Positions 15,839-22,264 of a stretch of DNA of 27,518 nucleotides are shown one piece after another. Position 1 is the stretch's first letter. Every line of letters begins with the position of its first letter. A program made the position numbers and the translations under genes. Location: positions 1 to 27,518 of the forward strand of contig WLHW01000006.1 of the NCBI GenBank assembly GCA_009702525.1, in the 5' to 3' direction. The notes below the pieces were generated by a model. The model was not told the DNA's origin. It made no database searches and worked only from the letters and a program-made list of their open reading frames with translations. This DNA comes from Actinomycetota bacterium (GTDB lineage Bacteria > Actinomycetota > Actinomycetes > Nanopelagicales > Nanopelagicaceae).

Positions 15839-16102
15839 TTAACCCTTCCGCTTTACAACCTTCTTCTTCGCAGCTTTCTTAGCCACACGCTTCTTGACCG
15901 TCTTTTTCTTAGCTGCTTTTTTCTTGACAACCCTCTTGCGTGTCAAAGGAACTTCATTAATTTCACCTAATGTGGCAACAAATTTCTCTAAAATTGCAGC
16001 CTCTTTGCGCAGGCTGAGAATCGTTTTATTAAGCGCACGCTTGGTTGTAGCCGCCTTTTTAACCGGCTTTCTAGCTGCGACCTTCTTCTTTTTTGTTGCC
16101 AT
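15839..16102 (-). CDS. Small lysine-rich, histone H1-like protein
   Basis: An 87-residue, very basic protein: 27 Lys and 7 Arg, 39% of residues. It has two basic arms (about 4-21 and 55-87) made of KKA, KKV and KKR repeats of the kind found in eukaryotic H1 tails and in the tails of actinobacterial HU and TopA. Between them lies a less charged segment (about 22-54) with helix-forming residues. Proteins of this kind bind DNA non-specifically and help compact the nucleoid; that role is inferred from composition only. ATG 16102 follows a TAGCCT hexamer (16113-16118) by 10 nt. It is divergent from pyrE and 69 nt upstream of the DUF1800 start on the same strand. Confidence 0.75.
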   Translation of the reverse strand: MATKKKKVAARKPVKKAATTKRALNKTILSLRKEAAILEKFVATLGEINEVPLTRKRVVKKKAAKKKTVKKRVAKKAAKKKVVKRKG

Positions 16103-16112
16103 AGTGTCGCAA

Positions 16113-16118
16113 AGGCTA
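16113..16118 (-). promoter_or_regulatory. Candidate -10 element of the H1-like gene
   Basis: TAGCCT on the minus strand, 10 nt before ATG 16102, implying at most a leader of a few nucleotides. No ribosome binding site is visible. Confidence 0.3.
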
Positions 16119-16147
16119 GCGCTTTAGAACTCGGGGAGTCTAGATAG

Positions 16148-16153
16148 TAGGCT
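16148..16153 (+). promoter_or_regulatory. Candidate -10 element of pyrE (leaderless)
   Basis: TAGGCT followed by exactly 7 nt and the ATG at 16161, the same geometry as at dcd. There is no Shine-Dalgarno sequence. The gene lies in a 58-nt divergent gap shared with the H1-like gene. Confidence 0.42.
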
Positions 16154-16160
16154 CGCCCGC

Positions 16161-16694
16161 ATGAGTTCACGGGATGCGTTAAAGAATCAGATCGTCACTA
16201 AGGCCGTTGTTCACGGCAAAGTTATTTTGTCGTCGGGCAAAGAGGCCGATTACTACGTAGATCTGCGCCGAGTAACCCTTGATCATGAAGCTGCACCGTT
16301 GGTTGGTGAAGTAATGCTCGAACTCACTAAAGATTTAGATTATGAAGCCGTTGGTGGTTTAACCCTCGGTGCAGATCCTGTTGCTACCGCGATGATGCAT
16401 GTTGCAGCTGGGCAAGGAAAGAAGATTGATTCATTTGTAGTGCGCAAAGCTGAGAAAGCACATGGCTTACAACGTCGCATTGAAGGCCCAGATGTTAAAG
16501 GCAAGCGCGTTTTGGCCGTTGAAGATACATCCACAACCGGTGGTTCCGTATTAACTGCAGTAGAAGCACTCGTTGAAGCCGGAGCAATTGTTGTTGGTGT
16601 TGCAGTAATTGTTGAACGCGGCGCTGCTCCAAAGATTATTGAAGCGGGATATGAATATCGTGCCGCATATCAATTAGCTGATTTGGGTCTATAA
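16161..16694 (+). CDS. pyrE: Orotate phosphoribosyltransferase
   Basis: A 177-residue enzyme that joins orotate to PRPP to make OMP in pyrimidine synthesis. The PRPP-binding motif VLAVEDTSTTGGSV is at 117-130, and the catalytic-loop region FVVRKAEKAHG (92-102) carries the family's Lys and His. The YYVDLRRVTLDHEA segment near the N-terminus is also typical. Length is normal for the short actinobacterial form. It stands alone, not in a pyrimidine operon, and its stop is 4 nt from that of the convergent DedA gene. Confidence 0.95.
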   Translation: MSSRDALKNQIVTKAVVHGKVILSSGKEADYYVDLRRVTLDHEAAPLVGEVMLELTKDLDYEAVGGLTLGADPVATAMMHVAAGQGKKIDSFVVRKAEKAHGLQRRIEGPDVKGKRVLAVEDTSTTGGSVLTAVEALVEAGAIVVGVAVIVERGAAPKIIEAGYEYRAAYQLADLGL

Positions 16695-16698
16695 AAAC

Positions 16699-17337
16699 TT
16701 ACTTGTGATGCTTTTTGGTTTGCCACTCTCTAAATAGTTCAATCAGAACTGGCACCAAGCTAACAAAAACAATCACTGCAACAACGGGAAGTAAGTACTT
16801 GTCTACCGAACCCTTTAGTTTTTCACCAAGTAGAAATCCAAGTCCAATTACAAGTTGAGTCCAAATGATTCCACCGATGAGATTCCATTTGAAAAATGTT
16901 TTCGCAGGAATTCCGACGACACCGCACATGGGATTTAGTAGAGTTCGAATGAATGGTACGAATCGTGCCAGAACAATCGCTTTTCCAGTGCCATATTTGC
17001 GTAGCCATTTTTCAGTTGCAACAACTTTTTGGTGATTAAAAACGCGGCCATCAGGTTTTGCAAAAATTGCTCTGCCGTATGTATGCCCAAACCAGTGACC
17101 AACTTGGGCACCAAGTACTGCAGCAACTGGGGCTAAGACAAATAGCGCTCCGGCCGGAAGGTGTGCTCCGCCTAAGATCGCTGCGCCAGAACCTGAAGCG
17201 GCAACTCCGGCAAGAAAAAGGAGTGAATCCCCCGGGAAAGCTAAACCAACGAGCAACCCTGTTTCGGCAAAAATAATTGCCAAGACCCCGATGAGGCCAA
17301 GGTCGGCGATAATTGAGTGCGCATCGAAGAGGTTCAT
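16699..17337 (-). CDS. DedA/VTT-domain membrane protein
   Basis: A 212-residue inner-membrane protein with about five hydrophobic segments. DedA marks are the early acidic residue E25 in IFAETGLLVG, the re-entrant loop motif FPGDSLLFLAG (34-44), GAQVGHWFGHTYGR (76-89) and the arginine motif ARFVPFIRTLLNPMCG (124-139). The family includes scramblases that recycle undecaprenyl phosphate or phosphatidylethanolamine, and members affect proton homeostasis; which applies here is unknown. The ATG is preceded at 8 nt by TAGCCT. It is divergent from the sugar locus. Confidence 0.9.
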   Translation of the reverse strand: MNLFDAHSIIADLGLIGVLAIIFAETGLLVGLAFPGDSLLFLAGVAASGSGAAILGGAHLPAGALFVLAPVAAVLGAQVGHWFGHTYGRAIFAKPDGRVFNHQKVVATEKWLRKYGTGKAIVLARFVPFIRTLLNPMCGVVGIPAKTFFKWNLIGGIIWTQLVIGLGFLLGEKLKGSVDKYLLPVVAVIVFVSLVPVLIELFREWQTKKHHK

Positions 17338-17345
17338 TGCGCCTG

Positions 17346-17351
17346 AGGCTA
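17346..17351 (-). promoter_or_regulatory. Candidate -10 element of the DedA gene
   Basis: TAGCCT on the minus strand, 8 nt before ATG 17337. It fits leaderless or nearly leaderless transcription, and no ribosome binding site is visible. Confidence 0.35.
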
Positions 17352-17512
17352 TCTCAATCGAGAGTTCAAATCCAGAAAGTAGTTATCAGATTGTTGTGTT
17401 TACAGTCCTTATTACATTGCCACTAAGGGTAATTATGAACAGACTTACCGAAACTTTGAGCTCCTAGCTAGTTCTGAGAATGTTATGTGTCCCGTTACCC
17501 CAGAAGGAAGCA

Positions 17513-18706
17513 ATGTCCACAGATATTGATTTTTTATACCGCCCTGGCTTTCATTTCACCCCTGCAAAAAACTGGATGAATGATCCCAATGGCCTTGTAT
17601 TTCATAAGGGCGAATATCATCTTTTTTACCAACATAATCCATTTGGAACCAAGTGGGGCCATATGTCATGGGGGCATGCAGTAAGTACTGATTTATTGAA
17701 TTGGAAGCACTTAGATATTGCAATCTCTGAAGATGCAGATGGAGCTATTTTTTCTGGAAGCGCTGTGAGTATTGGCGACGAAATCGTTGCAATCTATACA
17801 CGTCACACTGAAACTAATCAGACCCAATGCATTGCAACCAGTAAAGATAATGGGCGCACCTTTACTAAGTTTGAAAGTAACCCTGTACTTGATTTAGATA
17901 TGGCCGATTTTAGAGACCCAAAAGTTTTTAGGTATGAAGACCAATGGATAATGGCTGTGGTTAAACCACACGAACATGTATGTGTTTTTTATAAATCTAT
18001 AGATTTAATTAAGTGGGAGTTTTTAAGTGAGTTTGGTCCAGCAGCAGCCATTGGCGGGGTTTGGGAGTGCCCAGATCTCTTTCCTCTCACATACAATGGC
18101 GAAGAGTTGTGGGTTCTTCTGATATCGCTTAATCCAGGCGCAATTAATAACGGCACCGGCACACAGTATTTCGTGGGTAGTTTTGATGGGGTTACTTTCA
18201 GGCCGAAGTATCCGATCGAAAAACCCCGGTGGCTAGACCATGGTCGAGATAATTATGCGGGTGCAACTTTTAACGATGCACCTGATGGCCGTAGAATTTT
18301 TATCGGTTGGATGGCAAACTGGCAAGATCTTGGTTCACACCCAGCAACATCGTGGACAAATGCGATGACGATTCCGCGCGAGTTAGGCTTAACAAAAATT
18401 GGAGAAGAAATTGTTCTTACTCAACAACCTCTTTGTTCCCCGACATACGAATTAATTATCGATACTACAAAAAAGCATCGTTCTGGGTTAACTGGATTTG
18501 TAGAGCTTGGTTATGATCCAAGCACACAGAAGATATTTGTTGATAACTACACCGCAGATGTTAAGCCGGTTAACAATCGGATTCACTTGAAAGTCTTAGT
18601 TGACCAATCATCGGTTGAGCTCTATACAAAGGATGGGGTCTGCTGGATTACGATGGCAGTGTTCCCACAGCCGGGGGTTACTCGTGAGTTAACCAATTTT
18701 GGTTAA
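17513..18706 (+). CDS. Intracellular GH32 beta-fructosidase (sucrose / fructo-oligosaccharide hydrolase)
   Basis: A 397-residue glycoside hydrolase that would split beta-fructosidic bonds such as that of sucrose. The five-bladed propeller carries the three catalytic acids of GH32: nucleophile D24 in WMNDPNG (21-27), transition-state stabiliser D135 in RDPK (134-137) and acid/base E185 in ECPD (185-188). FSGSA (80-84) and GWMANW (264-269) are also typical. There is no signal peptide, so it works on imported sugar. The C-terminal beta-sandwich (about 303-397) is shorter than usual but keeps FVDN and LVDQSSVELYT. I chose ATG 17513 because AGAAGGA stands just before it; an ATG at 17480 would add 11 unrelated residues. 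The sugar transporter genes follow. Confidence 0.92.
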   Translation: MSTDIDFLYRPGFHFTPAKNWMNDPNGLVFHKGEYHLFYQHNPFGTKWGHMSWGHAVSTDLLNWKHLDIAISEDADGAIFSGSAVSIGDEIVAIYTRHTETNQTQCIATSKDNGRTFTKFESNPVLDLDMADFRDPKVFRYEDQWIMAVVKPHEHVCVFYKSIDLIKWEFLSEFGPAAAIGGVWECPDLFPLTYNGEELWVLLISLNPGAINNGTGTQYFVGSFDGVTFRPKYPIEKPRWLDHGRDNYAGATFNDAPDGRRIFIGWMANWQDLGSHPATSWTNAMTIPRELGLTKIGEEIVLTQQPLCSPTYELIIDTTKKHRSGLTGFVELGYDPSTQKIFVDNYTADVKPVNNRIHLKVLVDQSSVELYTKDGVCWITMAVFPQPGVTRELTNFG

Positions 18707-18707
18707 C
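18688..18707 (+). terminator. Near-perfect palindrome across the GH32 stop codon, possible terminator
   Basis: GTTAACCA, loop ATTT, TGGTTAAC: eight perfect pairs, with the TAA stop of the GH32 gene inside the right arm. A T5 run follows about 11 nt later (18719-18723). It may terminate or punctuate the message before the highly expressed binding-protein gene, or bind a regulator. Confidence 0.4.
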
Positions 18708-18751
18708 CCGCGACACGATTTTTACCTGCTTTACGCTCAAAGCCTTCTGCA

Positions 18752-18805
18752 AAAACCTGCAAAAGAGCCTCCAAAACTTGAGCAAACCGTTATCGCCAAA
18801 ACCTG
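18752..18805 (+). repeat. Three spaced AAAACYTG boxes upstream of the binding-protein gene
   Basis: AAAACCTG at 18752-18759, AAAACTTG at 18773-18780 and AAAACCTG at 18798-18805, all in the same orientation, 21 and 25 nt apart (about two helical turns). They lie upstream of the likely promoter at 18814-18842 and could be sites for a sugar-responsive regulator. CTGCAAAA is also repeated at 18747 and 18757. Confidence 0.45.
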
Positions 18806-18813
18806 ATTTTTGC

Positions 18814-18842
18814 TTCAAATGACTTTGTGGTTCATGTAACTT
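18814..18842 (+). promoter_or_regulatory. Candidate promoter of the binding-protein gene
   Basis: TTCAAA (18814-18819), a 17-nt spacer, then TAACTT (18837-18842), about 50 nt before the start codon. An inverted repeat GTGGTT-N12-AACCAC (18827-18850) overlaps the -10 and could be an operator. The boxes are only partial matches to consensus. Confidence 0.4.
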
Positions 18843-18894
18843 TCAACCACGTTAGGTGAACTCAGAAAACCTCGTACCCCTTGAAAGGAATTTA

Positions 18895-20175
18895 ATGACA
18901 AAGAAATTAAGTGCTGCAATTCTTGCAGTAGCAGTATCAGTATCAGTAGCTGTTTTACCTTCGGCGCATGCCCTAGAAACCGTAACCGTTTATGGTGGTT
19001 TTGGCGGAGCGCAAGCTGAAGGCTTCCAGGCCGAATTAGATGCATTTGCTGCAACTAATGGTCTTTCAGTCAAATACACACAACTCAATGCTTTCGATAC
19101 TGACATTCGCGTAAAGGTAAAAGCTGGTCAAGCACCAGACATCGCAATGTGGCCACAACCAGGCGGACTTCTTGAGTATGCATCAGTTTTAGAGCCACTT
19201 GATACCCTTGTTGATCTAAAAGCAATCAAGGCAACACTTGTTCCAGGATGGGACACACTTGCAGTTAAAGGTGGAAAGACTTACGGTCTTCCAGTTTCTG
19301 CAAACGTAAAGTCACTTGTTTGGTACAACCCAGCTAACTTCAAAGCTGCTGGTCTTACTGTCCCAAAGTCAGATGCTGAATTGACGGCTCTTACTTCAAA
19401 GATTAAGTCAAAGAAGCTTGGCTTCCCATGGTGCGTAGGCATTGAATCTGGCGGAGCAACTGGTTGGGCTGCAACAGACTGGCTAGAAGAGTATGTACTT
19501 CGCTACGGCGGAGTTGCTACATACAACAACTGGTGGAAGGGCAAAGTTGCATTCAACTCTCCTATCGTCACTAAGGCTGGCAAGAAAGTTGCCGACATTA
19601 TGCTGACAGCAGGAAACGTCAACGGTGGTGGAAAGTCAATCGCAGCAACAGGATTCGGAAATACTGCTGCACTATTTGCAACCGATAAGAACAAGTGCTT
19701 TATGATGCGTCAAGGATCATTTATCACTGACTTCTTCCCAGATGCAATCAAGGCTGAGTACAAAGCAAATAACTTCACTCATGTGGGTGTTTTCAAGCTT
19801 CCTACTCCAGCTGGAGCAACTGATGGCGTTCTAGGTGGTGGCGATCTAGCCGCTGGCTTCAACGACAACGCAGGCACTAAGAAGGTTCTTTCATTCATTC
19901 TCTCTGACAAGTTAGGTCAGGGCGTTATGTTGTCTAAGTACCCTTCATACCTTTCAGCTCACAAGAGCTTCCCAGGAGGCTTGTACTTAAACCCAATCAC
20001 TAAGAGCATTGCAGGAATCCTTGCTTCAGCTAAGGCTTTCGGCTTCGACGGGTCAGACCTATCGCCAGCAATTGTTAATGCGACTGAGTGGACAGAACTT
20101 ACAAACTGGATCGCAGGTAAGAAGACCATGAAGGAAGCGTTCGCAGCCATTGACGCTTCTTGGGATAACGCATAA
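18895..20175 (+). CDS. Sugar ABC transporter substrate-binding protein, AglE-like, without lipobox
   Basis: A 426-residue extracellular solute-binding protein (family 1) of an ABC sugar importer. It opens with a secretory signal (MTKKLSAAILAVAVSVSV, then cleavage expected near AHA|LE at residue 26). The mature part begins VTVYGGFGGAQAEGFQ and contains PDIAMWPQPGG and the ANVKSLVWYNP segment typical of sugar binders. No cysteine follows the signal, so the protein is not a lipoprotein, which is odd for a Gram-positive-type binder. I chose ATG 18895 because GAAAGGA lies 6 nt before it; an upstream in-frame start at 18856 would hide the signal peptide. Codon use is strongly biased, suggesting high expression. 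Its permease genes follow after two stem-loops. Confidence 0.9.
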   Translation: MTKKLSAAILAVAVSVSVAVLPSAHALETVTVYGGFGGAQAEGFQAELDAFAATNGLSVKYTQLNAFDTDIRVKVKAGQAPDIAMWPQPGGLLEYASVLEPLDTLVDLKAIKATLVPGWDTLAVKGGKTYGLPVSANVKSLVWYNPANFKAAGLTVPKSDAELTALTSKIKSKKLGFPWCVGIESGGATGWAATDWLEEYVLRYGGVATYNNWWKGKVAFNSPIVTKAGKKVADIMLTAGNVNGGGKSIAATGFGNTAALFATDKNKCFMMRQGSFITDFFPDAIKAEYKANNFTHVGVFKLPTPAGATDGVLGGGDLAAGFNDNAGTKKVLSFILSDKLGQGVMLSKYPSYLSAHKSFPGGLYLNPITKSIAGILASAKAFGFDGSDLSPAIVNATEWTELTNWIAGKKTMKEAFAAIDASWDNA

Positions 20176-20177
20176 CC

Positions 20178-20203
20178 AACAATTAACGTCATAGTTAATT
20201 GTT
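20178..20203 (+). repeat. AT-rich perfect stem-loop after the binding-protein gene
   Basis: AACAATTAAC, loop GTCATA, GTTAATTGTT: ten perfect pairs starting 3 nt after the stop codon. Together with the GC-rich stem-loop that follows, it probably stabilises the 3' end of the binding-protein mRNA or limits read-through into the permease genes. Confidence 0.6.
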
Positions 20204-20215
20204 ATAAGCTGTAAA

Positions 20216-20255
20216 AACAGCGCCGATGGGGCTAAATATCCCCATCGGCGCTGTT
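20216..20255 (+). terminator. Strong GC-rich stem-loop between binding protein and permease genes
   Basis: AACAGCGCCGATGGGG, an 8-nt loop CTAAATAT, then the exact complement of the left arm: sixteen perfect pairs. No T-run follows (CTCAATTTC), so it may act as a partial terminator or an mRNA-stabilising hairpin that keeps permease levels below binding-protein levels. Confidence 0.7.
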
Positions 20256-20309
20256 CTCAATTTCTTCAAAACTATTTATAATTATTTCTATGAAGAGTAG
20301 GCAGCACTA

Positions 20310-21299
20310 GTGAAAGATTTTTTAGTAGCAATCCAGGCCATTGTCGTTGGCGTGGTTTCTACCATGCTACTTTTTTGGCTAGGAAACAAAATTGTTGAAG
20401 CCCTGCCCAGTAAAATTCGAAAGACTTTACAACCCTGGGTATTTATAGGCCCAGTTGTTGTATTAATCTCACTATTTTTAATCTATCCAACACTTCAATC
20501 GATTTGGTTGAGTTTCATGGAAGAAGAGATTGATGGAAGTACAACCTGGGTTGGACTTCAAAACTATAAAGATATCTTTGGTGATGCAAACTTTAGAACC
20601 ATGTTGGTTAATAACCTCATGTGGATTACGATTGTTCCAATAATTGTGGTCAGTCTTGGCGTAGTAATCGCACAGTTTGCAAATAACGTTGGCCCTAAGC
20701 GAGAAAAATTCTTTAAATCAGCAATCTTTATGCCTATGGCAATTTCATTTGTTAGCGCTGCAACAATTTGGCGTTTAATTTATTCTTACATTCCAGAAGG
20801 ACAGTCACAGACCGGTTTGCTCAACGCGCTATGGGTTGGCTTTGGTGGCACTCCTCAGACCTGGCTGCAACTTGAGGGCTTTAAACTCAACAATATCTTC
20901 TTAATGATTATCTTTATCTGGCTCAACGTGGGCTTCGCAATGGTCTTGATGTCGGCGGCGATTAAAGCTGTGCCAGAAGACACAATTGAGGCAGGTCGCA
21001 TGGACGGGGCTAGTCCGACCCAGCTATTTTTCCGCATTATCTTGCCCCAAATTTGGGGTACTGCCTTGTCGGTGTTTATTACCGTTTTGATCGGCTCAAT
21101 GAAGATCTTCGACATTGTTTTAGCGATGACGGGTGGAAATTATCATACCAATGTACTTGCTCAGAATTTCTACAACGAGTACTTTATTTATGGAAATACG
21201 GGTAAGGCCATGGCAACTGTAGTTGTGCTAATCGCATTAATAGCGCCAGTAATGACATATCAAGTCCGCCACTATAGAAAAATGGACATGCTGCGATGA
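20310..21299 (+). CDS. Sugar ABC transporter permease 1, AglF-like
   Basis: A 329-residue membrane subunit of the importer. It has an extra N-terminal membrane segment (about 5-25), then a second one (about 43-60) and five further segments. The cytoplasmic EAA loop that docks with the ATPase is IEAGRMDGASPTQLFFRIILP (226-246). The SFMEEEIDG-WVGLQNYKDIF region resembles AglF of alpha-glucoside transporters. The start is GTG 20310; an ATG at 20290 opens only a seven-codon frame. Its stop overlaps the start of the next permease by 4 nt (ATGA). The substrate is inferred from family likeness and the GH32 neighbour. Confidence 0.9.
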   Translation: MKDFLVAIQAIVVGVVSTMLLFWLGNKIVEALPSKIRKTLQPWVFIGPVVVLISLFLIYPTLQSIWLSFMEEEIDGSTTWVGLQNYKDIFGDANFRTMLVNNLMWITIVPIIVVSLGVVIAQFANNVGPKREKFFKSAIFMPMAISFVSAATIWRLIYSYIPEGQSQTGLLNALWVGFGGTPQTWLQLEGFKLNNIFLMIIFIWLNVGFAMVLMSAAIKAVPEDTIEAGRMDGASPTQLFFRIILPQIWGTALSVFITVLIGSMKIFDIVLAMTGGNYHTNVLAQNFYNEYFIYGNTGKAMATVVVLIALIAPVMTYQVRHYRKMDMLR

Positions 21300-22165
21300 G
21301 TAATTTTAAGAAGTTTGCAGCCAAATCACATCTAGGATCGACGCTTGTACTTATTGTAATTTCAGCTCTGTGGTTATTGCCAACCTTTGGTTTGTTGATT
21401 ACATCAATGCGAGAGAGCACTGAAGCGCAAACTACGGGCTGGTGGAATGCAATTACTCATTTTACTCCGGATAGCTGGACGCTTCAGGCTTTTTCAAGCG
21501 TAATGAGTAATGACGGATTAGGTTCTAGCATTATCTCTTCATTTGCTGTAACGCTTCCAGCAACAATTTTGCCACTCTTATTGGCTGCATATGCAGCGTA
21601 TGGTTTTACCTTTTTAGTTTTTAAGGGTCGCGAATTTATTTTTTCAATTTTGATCGGACTTTTAGTAATCCCATTACAAGGGGCACTGGTTCCAGTGCTT
21701 AAACTTTTCTTAAAGTTCACTGCAATAACCGGGATAGAAATCTCTGGACAGTATGCGGCGGCATGGTTTGTGCATGCAGCTTTTGCGATGCCGCTGGCTG
21801 TATATATTTTGCGAAACTACATGATGTCGATTCCAGTGCCGCTTATCGAAGCCGCCAAAGTAGATGGCGCTAGTAACTTCACCATTTTTTGGCGATTAGT
21901 TTTGCCCATCTCCGTTCCAGCCCTTGCCTCCTTTGCCATCTTCCAGTTTCTATGGGTGTGGAATGATTACTTGGTGGCCTTCGTCTTCGTGGGCAATGAC
22001 CACCCCGTCTTGACCTACAAGTTATTGGCGATGCTGGGCCAATATGGCGAGGGCTGGCAGAGCGTGGCCGCAGGCTCCTTCATCTCGATGTCTGTGCCGC
22101 TCCTGGTCTTCTTCAGCCTTCAGCGCTACTTCATCCGAGGCCTAACGGCCGGGGCTGTGAAGTAA
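21296..22165 (+). CDS. Sugar ABC transporter permease 2, AglG-like
   Basis: A 289-residue membrane subunit with six predicted segments and the EAA loop IEAAKVDGASNFTIFWRLVLP (184-204). The N-terminal part (LWLLPTFGLLITSMRE, then TTGWW) matches AglG-type permeases of alpha-glucoside (sucrose, maltose, trehalose) importers. It overlaps permease 1 by 4 nt. No ATPase gene follows; the next gene is the pyrophosphatase, so the importer must borrow an ATPase of the MsmK/UgpC/AglK kind. From about position 21900 to the stop the gene is clearly richer in G+C (about 56%, against about 38% in its first 120 nt), a break in base use within one reading frame. Confidence 0.9.
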   Translation: MSNFKKFAAKSHLGSTLVLIVISALWLLPTFGLLITSMRESTEAQTTGWWNAITHFTPDSWTLQAFSSVMSNDGLGSSIISSFAVTLPATILPLLLAAYAAYGFTFLVFKGREFIFSILIGLLVIPLQGALVPVLKLFLKFTAITGIEISGQYAAAWFVHAAFAMPLAVYILRNYMMSIPVPLIEAAKVDGASNFTIFWRLVLPISVPALASFAIFQFLWVWNDYLVAFVFVGNDHPVLTYKLLAMLGQYGEGWQSVAAGSFISMSVPLLVFFSLQRYFIRGLTAGAVK

Positions 22166-22180
22166 TAGATAAGTATAAAT

Positions 22181-22211
22181 TTGCGCTAATAGGGGTGCTG
22201 GCCTCTACACT
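22181..22211 (+). promoter_or_regulatory. Possible promoter of the pyrophosphatase gene
   Basis: TTGCGC (22181-22186), a 19-nt spacer and TACACT (22206-22211) in the 99-nt gap before hppA. The spacing is long, so this is a weak call. The implied leader of some 45 nt holds two mutually exclusive short stems: GGGTC/GACCC (22225-22239) and GTCAG/CTGAC (22227-22244). Confidence 0.3.
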
Positions 22212-22264
22212 TCACAAGTTCATCGGGTCAGTGCGACCCCTGACTCTCCAATGGAGGAGAACCT

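Noticed and set aside
18779..18796. Possible LacI-type operator around GCAAACCGTTATCGC
   Set aside because: The two halves match at only about four of nine positions, too weak for an operator call.
20290..20310. ATG at 20290 as start of permease 1
   Set aside because: It is out of frame with the permease and reaches a stop codon after six sense codons.
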